NCBI RefSeq assembly: GCF_030717945.1
Contig: NZ_JAVAIM010000001.1
Span: forward strand, 2,774,631 to 2,838,630
DNA: 64,000 bases
Direction: 5' to 3'
Source: Qipengyuania profundimaris
GTDB lineage: Bacteria; Pseudomonadota; Alphaproteobacteria; Sphingomonadales; Sphingomonadaceae
Shown here: positions 9,281-18,700 of the stretch, piece by piece
How positions within the stretch are numbered: position 1 is the stretch's first letter
Layout: each line of letters opens with the position of its first letter
Program-made: the position numbers and the translations under genes
The notes under the pieces: generated by a model
What the model saw: only the letters and a program-made list of their open reading frames with translations
The model's database searches: none
Told to the model about the DNA's origin: nothing

Positions 9281-9295
9281 AGGCCGATCAGGCCT
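9281..9295. promoter_or_regulatory. Perfect inverted repeat AGGCC-GATCA-GGCCT ahead of the P450 gene
   Basis: Perfect five-base arms around a five-base centre, ending 23 bp before the P450 start codon. It could be an operator overlapping the transcription start region or a small hairpin in the leader. It also lies on the path of the divergent gntR promoter. Confidence 0.35.
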
Positions 9296-9318
9296 GAGAT
9301 GTAGAAGGAATAGTTCTT

Positions 9319-10581
9319 ATGGACAGCCAGATCGCCGAGCCGGATGCCGCGGCGAGGATCGCGTCAATTCCGATCGAGGAAATCGACGTGGCCCGGCCAA
9401 GCCTGTTTCAGAACGATACCATCGGTCTATTTTTTGACAGGTTGCGCGCCGAAGAACCTGTCCACTACTGCCGCGAGAGCTATGTCGGCCCTTACTGGTC
9501 CATTACCAAGTTCGACGACATCATGGCGGTGGACACCAATCATAAGGTCTTCTCTTCGGAAGCGAAGCTAGGCGGAATTGCAATCCAGGACATGCATTCG
9601 GTGGAAGGCGCGCTCGAACTTGAAATGTTCATAGCGATGGACCCGCCCAAGCACGATCAGCAGCGCAAGGCGGTGACTCCGGCAGTGGCTCCGTCCAACC
9701 TGCAACTGCTCGAGCCGATCATCCGCAAGCGCGCGGGAGAGATTCTCGATGAACTCCCGATTGGCGAAGATTTCGACTGGGTGGATAAGGTTGCGATCGA
9801 GTTGACGACGATGACGCTGGCAACCTTGTTTGATTTCCCTTGGGAGGAGCGGCGCAAGCTGACGCGCTGGTCCGATGTAGCAACTGCGGCACCTGAAACC
9901 GGGATCGTCGAATCCTACGAGGCGCGGCGCGAAGAACTCATCGGTTGCGCGATGTATTTCAAGACTCTGTGGGACGAACGGATAAACGAGGAGCCGAAGA
10001 ACGACCTCATCTCGATGATGGCTCATTCTCCCGCCACGCGCGACATGCCGTTCCTCGAGTTTCTCGGCAATCTTATGCTGCTGATCGTCGGTGGAAACGA
10101 CACAACACGCAATTCCATCAGCGGCGGCGTGCTCGCCTTGAACCAAAGCCCGGACGAGTACGCGAAACTCGACGCGGATCCTTCGCTCATTAGCAAAATG
10201 GTTCCGGAAATCATCCGTTGGCAGACCCCCCTCACTCATATGCGCCGCACCGCGCTGGAAGATTGGGAGATCGGCGGCAAACAGATCAAGAAGGGCGACA
10301 AGGTGGTGATGTGGTACCTGTCAGGCAACCGCGACGAGAGTGCTATCGAGCGCGCGGACCAGTTCATCATCGACCGCAAAAATCCGCGCCATCACCTCTC
10401 ATTCGGCTATGGCATTCACCGCTGCATGGGAAACCGGCTCGCGGAACTGCAGCTGCGGATCATCTGGGAAGAAATTCACAAGCGCTTTTCCCGGGTCGAG
10501 GTTACAGGTGAACCAGAGCGTCTTTTTTCAAACCTCGTCCGCGGAATCACCAGGCTGCCGGTGCGGCTCCACGCCCGCTGA
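9319..10581 (+). CDS. Cytochrome P450, CYP153-type terminal alkane/fatty acid hydroxylase
   Basis: Soluble bacterial P450 of 420 residues. The I-helix motif GGNDTTRNS is near residue 258, the ExxR motif EIIR near 296, and the haem loop FGYGIHRCMG has its cysteine ligand near 369. Several stretches agree with what I remember of CYP153A sequences, including PVHYCRESYVGPYWSITKF, FIAMDPPKHD, NDLISMMAHS and PLTHMRRTALED. CYP153 enzymes hydroxylate the terminal methyl of alkanes, cyclic alkanes or fatty acids, using electrons from a ferredoxin. The ferredoxin gene follows 28 bp later; no ferredoxin reductase is nearby. Probably controlled by the divergent GntR regulator. Confidence 0.92.
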   Translation: MDSQIAEPDAAARIASIPIEEIDVARPSLFQNDTIGLFFDRLRAEEPVHYCRESYVGPYWSITKFDDIMAVDTNHKVFSSEAKLGGIAIQDMHSVEGALELEMFIAMDPPKHDQQRKAVTPAVAPSNLQLLEPIIRKRAGEILDELPIGEDFDWVDKVAIELTTMTLATLFDFPWEERRKLTRWSDVATAAPETGIVESYEARREELIGCAMYFKTLWDERINEEPKNDLISMMAHSPATRDMPFLEFLGNLMLLIVGGNDTTRNSISGGVLALNQSPDEYAKLDADPSLISKMVPEIIRWQTPLTHMRRTALEDWEIGGKQIKKGDKVVMWYLSGNRDESAIERADQFIIDRKNPRHHLSFGYGIHRCMGNRLAELQLRIIWEEIHKRFSRVEVTGEPERLFSNLVRGITRLPVRLHAR

Positions 10582-10609
10582 CTCTCGAGATCGAAATGCG
10601 GAGTTCAAG

Positions 10610-10936
10610 ATGATCAAAATTACGTTCGTGGCTAGCGATGGTGAGCGACGGGAGGTCGAAATAGAAGAAGGCGAGACAGCCAGGGAAGCGGCGCTATACA
10701 ATGACGTGCCGGGTATCGATGGCGATTGCGGAGGGGTATGTGCTTGCGCGACCTGTCATGTGCATGTCGATCCCGAATGGATCGACAAGGTGGGTCGGCT
10801 TATGCATGATGGAATGGAGGCCGACCTCTTGCAGTTCGCCGAAGGCACCACTGAATACAGTCGCCTTGCCTGTCAGATTCCGATGAAGCCGATGCTGGAT
10901 GGATTGGTTCTTCACCTACCCGAACAACAATACTGA
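10610..10936 (+). CDS. [2Fe-2S] ferredoxin, adrenodoxin/putidaredoxin type
   Basis: Electron carrier of 108 residues for the adjacent P450. Cluster ligands are C40, C46, C49 and C88 (C-x5-C-x2-C-x38-C), the vertebrate-type P450 ferredoxin pattern; an extra cysteine sits at position 44. I set the start at ATG 10610 (MIKITFVASDGE); the open frame extends upstream to 10340 but that part overlaps the P450 gene out of frame. A reductase partner must come from elsewhere in the genome. Confidence 0.92.
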   Translation: MIKITFVASDGERREVEIEEGETAREAALYNDVPGIDGDCGGVCACATCHVHVDPEWIDKVGRLMHDGMEADLLQFAEGTTEYSRLACQIPMKPMLDGLVLHLPEQQY

Positions 10937-11004
10937 CGGAGGGATCCTCGTCCCCGTAGCCTACATTCTTATCTGTCTTTCCTTGATTCTTCGAGAAAAC
11001 ACCC

Positions 11005-12216
11005 ATGGCCACACAAATCGAGCCCGCAACCCAGACCGACGAAGACGCCTTCCGCGCGGAAGTGCAGCAGTTTCTGGCGGACAATTTTCCCGCCGAACTC
11101 AAGGGCCAGTCCAACGCACTGGCCGGCGTGGACGGCCCCACCAACGAAACGCCGGCGCAGACCGAGTGGCGCGAAGCCGTGGGCGCGCGCGGCTGGGGCA
11201 CCCCCACCTGGCCGAAGGAGTACGGCGGCGGCGGCCTCACCAAGGCGCAGGCCAAGATCATCGACCAGGAATTCGCCAAGGCGGGTGCCTACAACCCGAT
11301 CGGCGGCATGGGCGTCATGATGTTCGGGCCGACGCTGCTCGAATACGGGAACGAGGCGCAGAAAAAGGAACACATCCCCTCGATCTGCCGCGGCGAAATC
11401 CGCTGGTGCCAGGGCTATTCGGAACCCAATGCCGGCTCTGACCTCGCGAACCTCCAGACCTTTGCCGAGGACAAGGGGGACCACTACCTTGTCAACGGCC
11501 AGAAGACCTGGACCAGCGGCGGCCAATGGGCCGACAAGTGCTTTGCAATTGTACGAACCGACAAGAGCGACAAGCACAAGGGCATCAGCTTCATGCTGAT
11601 CGACATGGACACGCCCGGCGTCGAAGTCCGCCCGATCACCATGATCAGCGGCACGAGCCCGTTCTGCGAAACCTTCTTCACCGATGTGAAGGTGCCCAAG
11701 GACAATCTCGTCGGCGAGGAAGGCCAGGGCTGGACCATCGGCAAGCGCCTTCTGCAGCACGAACGCACCAACATCTCGGGCGGCGGCAGCCTCGCCCGAC
11801 TCATGGGCCAGAGCCTTGGCAATATCGCCAAGAAGTACCAGTCGACGGGCGCCGACGGCGAACTCGCCGATGCGGTGCTGCGCGACAAGATCGCCGATTT
11901 CGAAATCCGCTGGAACAGCTTCCTGCTCACCGCGCGCCGCGCGATGGAAGAGAGCAAGGCAGCTGGCGGCGTCTCCGAAATCAGCTCTGTGCTCAAGAAG
12001 CTCGGCACCAAGCTGAGCCAGGAACGCAGCGAATTGCTGATCGAAATCCGCGGGTTGCAGGGCCTCGGCTGGGAAGGCGACGGCTTTTCGGACGGCGAGC
12101 TCGGGGCCGTGCGCGCGTGGCTCTTCGGCAAGGCGACCACCATCTATGGCGGCTCGACCGAAATCCAGAACAACATCATCGCCAAGCGCGTGCTCGGCAT
12201 GCTCGACCACCAGTAA
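11005..12216 (+). CDS. Acyl-CoA dehydrogenase, large subunit type
   Basis: A 403-residue FAD-dependent acyl-CoA dehydrogenase. It has the GYSEPNAGSDLANLQT and NGQKTWTSGGQWADKCF segments of the middle domain and GGSTEIQNNIIAKRVLGM at the C-terminus. It is 18 bp upstream of a shorter dehydrogenase, repeating the large/small pairing at 2433-4774, so a second heteromeric enzyme is likely. There is no clear ribosome site before ATG 11005, which is unusual in this block. Its base composition looks higher in GC than the flanking P450 and TonB receptor genes. Confidence 0.92.
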   Translation: MATQIEPATQTDEDAFRAEVQQFLADNFPAELKGQSNALAGVDGPTNETPAQTEWREAVGARGWGTPTWPKEYGGGGLTKAQAKIIDQEFAKAGAYNPIGGMGVMMFGPTLLEYGNEAQKKEHIPSICRGEIRWCQGYSEPNAGSDLANLQTFAEDKGDHYLVNGQKTWTSGGQWADKCFAIVRTDKSDKHKGISFMLIDMDTPGVEVRPITMISGTSPFCETFFTDVKVPKDNLVGEEGQGWTIGKRLLQHERTNISGGGSLARLMGQSLGNIAKKYQSTGADGELADAVLRDKIADFEIRWNSFLLTARRAMEESKAAGGVSEISSVLKKLGTKLSQERSELLIEIRGLQGLGWEGDGFSDGELGAVRAWLFGKATTIYGGSTEIQNNIIAKRVLGMLDHQ

Positions 12217-12234
12217 GAGAGGGGAGCAAGGACA

Positions 12235-13305
12235 ATGGCCGTTCTCAACGAAGAACAGGAAATGCTGCGAGATATGGCGCGCGAATGGACCGTCAACGAA
12301 AGCCCGGTCACCGAATTCCGCAAGGTCCGCGCCAGCGGCGAGCCCGAAGCCTTCAACCGCGACGCCTATGCGACGATGGCGCAGATGGGCTGGGCCGGGG
12401 TCATCATCCCCGAAGAGCATGGCGGGTCGGACTTCGGCTTCCTGTCCGCGGGCCTCGTCGTCGAGGAACTCGGCAAGACGCTCACCGCCAGCCCGCTGGT
12501 GATGAACACCGTCGCCGCCTCGGCGATCGTTCTTGGCGGCAGCGACGAGCAGAAGGCCAGGTGGCTGCCCAGGCTGGCGAGCGGCGAGGCCATCGCCACC
12601 CTCGCCGTCGACGAAGGGCCGAGCCACGATCCTGCGAAGATCGAGACCAGTGTGTCCGACGGCAAGCTGAGCGGCACCAAGGCCTTCGTCCATGAAGCGC
12701 ATGGTGCGGACCTGTTCGTCGTCGCGGCGAAGGACGGGCTTTACCTGGTCGAGAAAGGCGACGGCGTCGCGCTCACCACCCGCAAGCTGACCGACCAGCG
12801 CAGCCATGCCGACGTCACCTTCGACGGCGCGGCGGCGGAGAAGCTCGCCAATGGCGGCGACAGCCTGCTCGATGACGTGCTCGACCGCGCGCGCGTGCTC
12901 ACCGCAGCCGAAATGCTCGGCATGGCGCAGCAAGTGTTCGACGACACGCTCGACTATCTGAAGCAGCGCGTGCAGTTCAACCAGGTGCTGGCGAGCTTCC
13001 AGGCGCTGCAACACCGCATGGCGGACCTCTTCGCCGATCTCGCCCAGATGCGCAGCGCGGTCGAGGCGGGCCTGCAAGCCGTCGATGCCGGCTTCGGCGT
13101 GGCGCGCGCGGCGACCATCGCCAAGGCGGAAGCCAACCGCGTTATGCACACCATGGCAAACGAGGGCATCCAGCTGCACGGCGGGATCGGCATGACCGAT
13201 GAGTACGACGTCGGCTTCTATCTCAAGCGCGCCCGCGTGCTGGAGCAGAGCTTCGGTTCGTCGAGCTGGTTAAAGGACCGATTTTCCAAGCTTTCTGGCT
13301 ACTAG
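12235..13305 (+). CDS. Acyl-CoA dehydrogenase, small subunit type
   Basis: A 356-residue acyl-CoA dehydrogenase family protein with the N-terminal LNEEQEMLRDMAREW, the VQFNQVLASFQALQHRMADL helix and LHGGIGMTDEYDVGFYLKRA near the end. The ribosome site AGAGGGGAGCAAGGA precedes ATG 12235. Translation probably follows that of the large subunit. The pair likely introduces a double bond into an acyl-CoA made from the product of the P450 and a CoA synthetase. Confidence 0.92.
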   Translation: MAVLNEEQEMLRDMAREWTVNESPVTEFRKVRASGEPEAFNRDAYATMAQMGWAGVIIPEEHGGSDFGFLSAGLVVEELGKTLTASPLVMNTVAASAIVLGGSDEQKARWLPRLASGEAIATLAVDEGPSHDPAKIETSVSDGKLSGTKAFVHEAHGADLFVVAAKDGLYLVEKGDGVALTTRKLTDQRSHADVTFDGAAAEKLANGGDSLLDDVLDRARVLTAAEMLGMAQQVFDDTLDYLKQRVQFNQVLASFQALQHRMADLFADLAQMRSAVEAGLQAVDAGFGVARAATIAKAEANRVMHTMANEGIQLHGGIGMTDEYDVGFYLKRARVLEQSFGSSSWLKDRFSKLSGY

Positions 13306-13471
13306 AAACCTGCATGTAGTGACCTGCATGGCATTTTTGCCACATGCTTGTCGACAATGTGAAATAATCCGTCAATTCATCTACCAAGTCTTGAAATGAA
13401 ACGCGCTTATCGGCATCGTTTCTAACATCGACTAGTGCCTAGGATGGGGCACATTCTTAGAGGAGAGGCAC

Positions 13472-16204
13472 ATGAAAAGATTTCCATCACGCCACCATTG
13501 CGCCCTTGGTGCATTGGCAGCGGCACTTGCCTTCACACCGACAGCCGCCTTCGCCCAGGATGTTGGCGAACCCGATGCGGATCTGGTTGAAGGGGCCGAT
13601 GTCGAAGACCAAAACGTAATCATTGTTACCGCGCAAGGGCGATCGCAGGTCTTGGCGGATGTTCCAGTCGCCGTGTCAGCTGTTTCCGGAGAAACCCTCC
13701 AGAATTCGGGCGCCAGCGACATACGTGAGCTGAACCAGGTTGCACCGTCCCTGCTGGTGTCTTCCACCGGCAACGAAGCTAACGGTTCCGCGCGTATTCG
13801 CGGTATCGGCACGGTCGGCGACAACCCTGGTCTGGAAAGTTCGGTCGCGGTTTTTGTCGATGGAGTCTATCGCTCTCGTTCGGGAAGCGCCCTGAGTGAG
13901 CTCGGCCCTATCGACAGGGTCGAAATCCTTCGCGGTCCCCAAGGTACTCTGGGCGGGCGGAACTCATCGGCAGGCCTGATCAATATCTACACCGCACCGC
14001 CCGAGTTCGATTTCAGCGCATACGGGGCCTTCACTTATGGCAACTATGATGCGATCCGCGTCGAAGGTGGCATAAACGCTCCGCTTGGCGACACCGTAGC
14101 TGCGCGTGTGGACGGCGTGTATTTTGAGCGCGACGGCTTCTACAACGATATTACCAACGGCGGGACGATCAACAATCGCGATCGTTATCTGGTCCGCGGT
14201 CAGCTCCTGTTCGAACCCAATGACGACCTGTCCATTCGCCTTGTCGGGGATTATTCCAAAAAGGACGAAGCGTGCTGTGCCGCGACGTTCGTCCAGCCCG
14301 AGTTTGCTCCGCTTGCACGGATCAGCGCTGGATTTGATCCCTTTACGAGGCCATCGGATGGGGCCGCCCTGACGAGTACCGCAAATCCGATCGTTCCCGT
14401 GTTGCTTGCGCTTGGGCAGGATCCGCGTGCCCTCACCCAGGATACATTCAACCGCGACCTGTACCCTACGCCGGGCAGAAGCTATGAAGGCGAAACCGAA
14501 GACTACGGTATTTCGGCTGAGATCAATTGGGATTTCGGGAACGTCACGTTGACGTCTATCACGGGCTACCGTGAATATGCCAACAGCCAGGGATCTGACA
14601 CCGATTACACTACTGTCGATATTCTCTACCGCGCTCCGACCGAGAATGCTCTTGCTCGAGACTTTGAAACATTCACTCAGGAACTGCGCCTTACCGGTGA
14701 GGCCTTCGATGGCAAACTCGATTGGTTGATCGGCGCGTATTACGCCAATGAAGAACTGCAGGTGCGTGACAATCTGCGGTTCGGCACCCAGTACGGCAAT
14801 TTCGTAGCGTGCCGCATCGCTATCGCGATCAACCCGGCTTTGGTCAATCCGGGGGCTTCCAATTGCCTGGGTGCCAACGTGGCGGCATTGGACGGTACGC
14901 TGACCGGAAGCCCGGCATTCGGCGCTGCAACCCCGGCGATCCTCGCAGGTATCAACAACCTTGCAAGCATCAGCGATTTGGGAACGGTCAGCGAGGTCTA
15001 CAATCAGACGAGTGAGAACTTCGCGTTCTTCACGCATAATATCTTTGCGATCACGGATACGCTCGATTTGACGCTGGGGCTTCGTTATACAAACGAAACC
15101 AAGGACTTCGACGCAACTTTCCGCAACGACAACACGGTTTGTCCGACAAACCGCAATCTGCTCGGAGGCTTTCTGGGTGTTCCGACTTTGGCACCTCTGG
15201 CCGGTGGTATCATCAGCCTTTCCTGCCAAGGCAATTCGACATTGGAGCTCGATGGAGTTTCTCTCGAAGACTCGCGCGAAGAAGAGGAGTTTACCGGCAC
15301 GGCTATCCTGAGCTGGAAGCCAACTCCCGATCTGCTAGTCTACGGTTCGTATTCACGCGGCTACAAGGCGGGCGGTTTCAACCTCGACAGGTCTGCACTG
15401 TCAAATCCGCTTGCGTTCGATCCGGCCAATATCTCGGCAGCCGCGCTGCAGTTCGATGAAGAAACAGTCGATGCATATGAGATCGGCCTCAAATACTCGA
15501 CACGCGAGTTCGGGGTTAGCATTGCAGGCTTCCGGCAAGAGTTCAGTAACTTCCAGTTGAACACGTTCAATGGGGCGTTCTACATTGTGCAGACGGTCAA
15601 TAGTTGCGATAGCGATCTCGGCGGGGCCGACAGAGACGCAAGCGCGACAACCGGTGCATGCTCTTCCGATGAAGTTGCACCAGGTGTGATCGCTCAAGGT
15701 GTCGAGATCGAAACCTATCTACGGCCCGCTCGTGATTTGGATATTACCCTTGGCGTCACCTATTCTGATACGAGCTTTGAAGACAATCTTATCGGGGACG
15801 ATACCGGGGCACCGCTCGACCCCGCACTACGCTTGCTGCCAGGCGACAACCTGTCGAATGCACCAGAGATCGTGGCAACATCGTCGCTTACGTGGACGCC
15901 GCCAATCGGCGACAGTGGGCTCGAAGGCCTGGTCTTCGTGAACGCTCGTATGGCTGGTGATTACAACACCGGCTCCGACCTGCTCTTCGGCAAGGAACAG
16001 GACAGCTTCGTCGTAGTGAACGGGCGTGTGGGTCTGACCAATATTGCGGATCGCTTCGCGATCGAGGGATGGGTCAATAATTTGTTTGACGTTGGGTATA
16101 CGCAGGTGGCCTTCAACACGCCTTTCGTGGCTCCGCAACAAACGTTCTCCGCTTTTCTTGCGGAACCGCGGACTTACGGCATCACCGTGCGCGGCAAGTT
16201 TTAA
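13472..16204 (+). CDS. TonB-dependent outer-membrane receptor
   Basis: Outer-membrane transporter of 910 residues. It has a cleavable signal peptide (about 1-28, ending in AAFAQ), a TonB box-like EDQNVIIVTAQ near 45-55, a plug domain (about 60-170, with RIRGIG and VEILRGPQGTLGGRNSSAG), a 22-strand barrel, and a C-terminal aromatic residue (GKF). The gene follows the P450-dehydrogenase block and is closed by a hairpin terminator. Sphingomonad receptors of this size often import hydrophobic or large organic substrates rather than siderophores, so uptake of the compound degraded by the neighbouring enzymes is the likely role. The ligand itself is not readable. The ribosome site is AGAGGAGAGG. 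Confidence 0.93.
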   Translation: MKRFPSRHHCALGALAAALAFTPTAAFAQDVGEPDADLVEGADVEDQNVIIVTAQGRSQVLADVPVAVSAVSGETLQNSGASDIRELNQVAPSLLVSSTGNEANGSARIRGIGTVGDNPGLESSVAVFVDGVYRSRSGSALSELGPIDRVEILRGPQGTLGGRNSSAGLINIYTAPPEFDFSAYGAFTYGNYDAIRVEGGINAPLGDTVAARVDGVYFERDGFYNDITNGGTINNRDRYLVRGQLLFEPNDDLSIRLVGDYSKKDEACCAATFVQPEFAPLARISAGFDPFTRPSDGAALTSTANPIVPVLLALGQDPRALTQDTFNRDLYPTPGRSYEGETEDYGISAEINWDFGNVTLTSITGYREYANSQGSDTDYTTVDILYRAPTENALARDFETFTQELRLTGEAFDGKLDWLIGAYYANEELQVRDNLRFGTQYGNFVACRIAIAINPALVNPGASNCLGANVAALDGTLTGSPAFGAATPAILAGINNLASISDLGTVSEVYNQTSENFAFFTHNIFAITDTLDLTLGLRYTNETKDFDATFRNDNTVCPTNRNLLGGFLGVPTLAPLAGGIISLSCQGNSTLELDGVSLEDSREEEEFTGTAILSWKPTPDLLVYGSYSRGYKAGGFNLDRSALSNPLAFDPANISAAALQFDEETVDAYEIGLKYSTREFGVSIAGFRQEFSNFQLNTFNGAFYIVQTVNSCDSDLGGADRDASATTGACSSDEVAPGVIAQGVEIETYLRPARDLDITLGVTYSDTSFEDNLIGDDTGAPLDPALRLLPGDNLSNAPEIVATSSLTWTPPIGDSGLEGLVFVNARMAGDYNTGSDLLFGKEQDSFVVVNGRVGLTNIADRFAIEGWVNNLFDVGYTQVAFNTPFVAPQQTFSAFLAEPRTYGITVRGKF

Positions 16205-16221
16205 ACTTACTCGCTAATTGC

Positions 16222-16262
16222 AAGAGGGTTCGGCGCTTCGCTGTGTCGAGCCCTCTTTTTCG
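16222..16262 (+). terminator. Rho-independent terminator after the TonB receptor gene
   Basis: Ten-base stem (AGAGGGTTCG pairing with CGAGCCCTCT, one G-T pair) followed by a run of Ts, starting 18 bp after the receptor stop codon. Confidence 0.85.
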
Positions 16263-16282
16263 AACTTTTATTTGCTCACGAC

Positions 16283-16523
16283 TTGGTGGCGTCCGAACAA
16301 AAGTTCCGTGTGCTCAATATCGTCGATGATGTGATAGGGAGAGGCCGGCAGCGGTGTTCGCTGCATGAATCCCTCTTCGCTGGGCTACCAGCCGCCGGCC
16401 CCACAAACGATCTTGCCTCGTCCTGCCATGCTGCCTTACGCTGCGCTCCAGGCCGTCCAGCAGGGCGACCCCAACCGCCGGAACTCTAACTTAACCGGTG
16501 GACCACCCTGATGGGGCAGGTCA
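16283..16523 (+). mobile_element. Decayed IS3-family insertion sequence fragment (transposase remnant and right end)
   Basis: Translation near 16296 gives KFRVLNIVDDV, a stretch typical of the catalytic half of IS3-family transposases. The reading frame then decays into unrelated residues. The stretch ends in a GGGGCAGGTCA terminal-repeat-like sequence at 16513-16523. No complete transposase or left end is present, so this is a dead remnant. Confidence 0.6.
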
Positions 16524-16728
16524 GGTGGAAGACTACAACCGAAAGAGACCGCCCTCATCCCTTGGCTACGCGACACCGGCGGCGTTCGCCGCCGAACTAG
16601 ATAAGCAATGGCCTGCTTCGCCACGCCCTACGGGCTCCGCTGCGCAGCCCATTGCTTCAACCGCGCTCATACGCATCAACGCAGCTCGGCTCTAATCCCA
16701 GCTGGGGGAAGATCAGGGGGTCACGTCA
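16524..16728 (+). mobile_element. Second IS3-family remnant: transposase C-terminus and right terminal repeat
   Basis: Encodes VEDYNRKRPPSSLGYATPAAFAAEL and onward to a stop near 16695, the usual C-terminus of IS3-family transposases (normally RPHSSLGY; the histidine is replaced here). It is followed by GATCAGGGGGTCACGTCA (16711-16728), which looks like a right inverted repeat. It starts directly at the end of the previous fragment, so one element was inserted into or recombined with the other. Confidence 0.65.
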
Positions 16729-16850
16729 CTCATTGGAAGGCGGCTATCGCGACGCAATTCGCTCTGAAAGTCGTGGGACTATTTTGCAGGTCTTCGAGGA
16801 ACAGACCTGCTAATTTTCGCCCTGCAGTTAGTTCCATTAGGATAACGCTG

Positions 16851-17264
16851 TTAGCATACGTAGGCACCGCGGCCGCTAGCCAAAAGGTTGCCAGTAGGAC
16901 CGTATACACGTGTTTCAGCGACCGAGATATTTTTACCGATCTTGATTATTTTGCCCGATGCTACGAGTGGTCCCGAGGTTGCCGGGCGGTGGTAGTCGAC
17001 CCTCAGATCGGCGGTCGCCTTGGCCCCTGCACCTTGCGACAATAAGGTGTAGAGCCCGGTTAAATCGATCAGAGAGGCGAGCACGCCGCCATGCGCTGAA
17101 CCGATTGCCGGGTTTGACACGATCTCGTCGCGCCAAGGCATCTCCAGTTCAAGCTGCTCGTTCGAGCATGACCGTAAAGTGAGGCCAAGCCACCGGTGAA
17201 ACGGGGCAATCTGCAGGATCTCTTCGAGGCGCTTAGGATCGATCCTTGTCAGATTATCGGTCAT
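16851..17264 (-). CDS. PaaI-type hotdog-fold thioesterase
   Basis: A 137-residue single hotdog-domain protein. The signature N-x6-HGG-x6-D (NPAIGSAHGGVLASLID) contains the usual catalytic asparagine/aspartate and the HGG turn. Such enzymes hydrolyse acyl- or aryl-CoA thioesters and rescue CoA from dead-end esters. The ATG overlaps the stop of the upstream alpha/beta hydrolase gene by four bases, so the two form a two-gene operon that points towards the insertion-sequence scar. Confidence 0.88.
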   Translation of the reverse strand: MTDNLTRIDPKRLEEILQIAPFHRWLGLTLRSCSNEQLELEMPWRDEIVSNPAIGSAHGGVLASLIDLTGLYTLLSQGAGAKATADLRVDYHRPATSGPLVASGKIIKIGKNISVAETRVYGPTGNLLASGRGAYVC

Positions 17265-18148
17265 GTAACGGCTCCCTGCGGACTGTGATTACGCTTGAGA
17301 AAATCGAGTATCGCTGCCGAAAAGGCATCGTTGGCATCGCCAACCACCATATGTGTTGCCTCTGCGATGTCGGTGTATTCAGCGTGTGGAACAAGTTCGA
17401 GCAATTGCGCGACCGCGTCTTCGGAAACCAGATCGCTCGATCCGCCGCGAATAATATGCAATGGCAGCGAAAGCCTGCTGGCTGCATCGTTCAGCGCATC
17501 AAACTGGCGTTCCTGATGAGCCGGATCGCTTCGCTTGGCTAGTGTGATGTTGCGGATAAAGGCCGGATCCCAATGCCAGTAGTAGCGGCCGTCTTCCTTC
17601 TCTCGCAGATAGCGCCGTAAGCCCTTGCCGGCTCCGCGCTTGCGGCGATGTGGCATGTAGCGCGCGATGACCTCTGCCGCTTCGTCCGGTGAAGAGAAAC
17701 CGGTCTCCACGTGCTCCTCCATAAAGCCGACTACGCGCATAACGCCCCCCGTCTCCATACGCGGCGCGATGTCGACGAGAGTGAGCGACGCGAAGCGGCC
17801 CGGCGCAAGGTGTCCTTCGGCGATCAGTCCGGCCAGCCCGCCAAGGGAGGCCCCGACGAGCGCTGGCTTGCGGTCCATTTTTGAAGCGATCGCAACGAGA
17901 TCTGAAGCGAAGTCGCGCGTTTCGTAAGCGCCCTCGGCAGACCATTCGCTGTCGCCATGACCGCGCATATCAATTGCGATCGGACGAAATCCCGCATTGG
18001 CGAGATCGGCTGTGACACGTTTCCATGCGTGACGGGTCTGGCCGCCCCCATGCGCGAGTAAGACCGGTAAAGCATCGGCATTTCCGGTCGCTTCGGCTGC
18101 TATGGAGATGCCACCATCTCCCCCGATATGGAAAGTTTGCGACTGCAT
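17261..18148 (-). CDS. Alpha/beta hydrolase
   Basis: A 295-residue alpha/beta-hydrolase-fold protein. The oxyanion HGGG lies at 33-36, the nucleophile elbow GASLGG has its serine at 101, and the probable catalytic histidine is in EATHMVVGD near 275. The natural substrate is unknown; pairing with a thioesterase suggests ester or lactone turnover. Upstream, between this gene and a broken MarR gene, is a perfect 16-bp palindrome that is well placed to repress it. Confidence 0.88.
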   Translation of the reverse strand: MQSQTFHIGGDGGISIAAEATGNADALPVLLAHGGGQTRHAWKRVTADLANAGFRPIAIDMRGHGDSEWSAEGAYETRDFASDLVAIASKMDRKPALVGASLGGLAGLIAEGHLAPGRFASLTLVDIAPRMETGGVMRVVGFMEEHVETGFSSPDEAAEVIARYMPHRRKRGAGKGLRRYLREKEDGRYYWHWDPAFIRNITLAKRSDPAHQERQFDALNDAASRLSLPLHIIRGGSSDLVSEDAVAQLLELVPHAEYTDIAEATHMVVGDANDAFSAAILDFLKRNHSPQGAVT

Positions 18149-18163
18149 ACCGCAACCTCATAT

Positions 18164-18179
18164 TGTAAATCGATTTACA
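18164..18179. promoter_or_regulatory. Perfect palindrome TGTAAATCGATTTACA, probable MarR operator
   Basis: A perfect 16-bp inverted repeat, 15 bp before the hydrolase start codon on one side and about 60 bp before the MarR pseudogene on the other. MarR-type proteins bind such AT-rich palindromes between divergent genes, so it is probably the operator of the hydrolase-thioesterase operon. Confidence 0.65.
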
Positions 18180-18242
18180 GTAAACGGCTTTATTTCCTGA
18201 TCCGCTATGGTAGGTTGCCCTAGATGGCTGCCATGACGGGCT

Positions 18243-18700
18243 ATGACGCGGATACAAAGGGGGGCAAGTTCCCTCACCGATACCGATCGGCTGTTCTTTC
18301 TTATGGAGGAAGTGACCCGGCGTTTGCGCAGGACCGCCGATTCTTCGGTTGAACAATTCGGGCTCACGCGGACGCAATGGCGTATATTGGCTTATCTTTC
18401 GGAGCCCAGGCATGACCCAGACAGAGCTGGCTCGGGAACTGAAGCTAGAGCGCGCTAGCATCGGCCAGACTATTGATCGCCTGGAAGAACTTGAGCTGGT
18501 GGAAAGACGCAGGCGCGAAGAACGACAGGCGCGTTTGGCGGGTTCATTTACGCCCTGCCGCAATCGAGCTACTTCCCAAGATGCGAGTAGAAGCTGATGC
18601 AATGTATGCTCGCTTGCTCGGGGGGATCCGTTTTGGGGAACTGGAGCGCTTACGCGGATCGCTGGCTAGGATGCATGACAATCTGGGCAGCGAGCCATAA
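18243..18700 (+). pseudogene. MarR-family regulator with two frameshifts
   Basis: Three consecutive frames join into one complete MarR-type protein. The first gives DTDRLFFLMEEVTRRLRRT up to WRILAYLSE (to about 18405). The second gives PGMTQTELARELKLERASIGQ up to VERR (to about 18520). The third gives DRRVWRVHLRP to the end at 18700. Removing one C near 18407 and one C near 18521 restores the reading frame. It is either an inactivated gene or one with two assembly errors. It resembles the intact MarR gene downstream (QTQWRI, DRRVWNLHL), so the pair probably arose by duplication. Confidence 0.75.

Noticed and set aside
10969..13179. Long minus-strand open frame of 736 codons opposite two acyl-CoA dehydrogenase genes
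   Set aside because: The plus strand has clear family motifs; the antisense product is a low-complexity His/Arg/Ala-rich shadow caused by high GC third positions.
13964..15229. Minus-strand frame of 421 codons within the TonB receptor
   Set aside because: The receptor frame has signal peptide, plug and barrel; the antisense frame has no recognisable domain.
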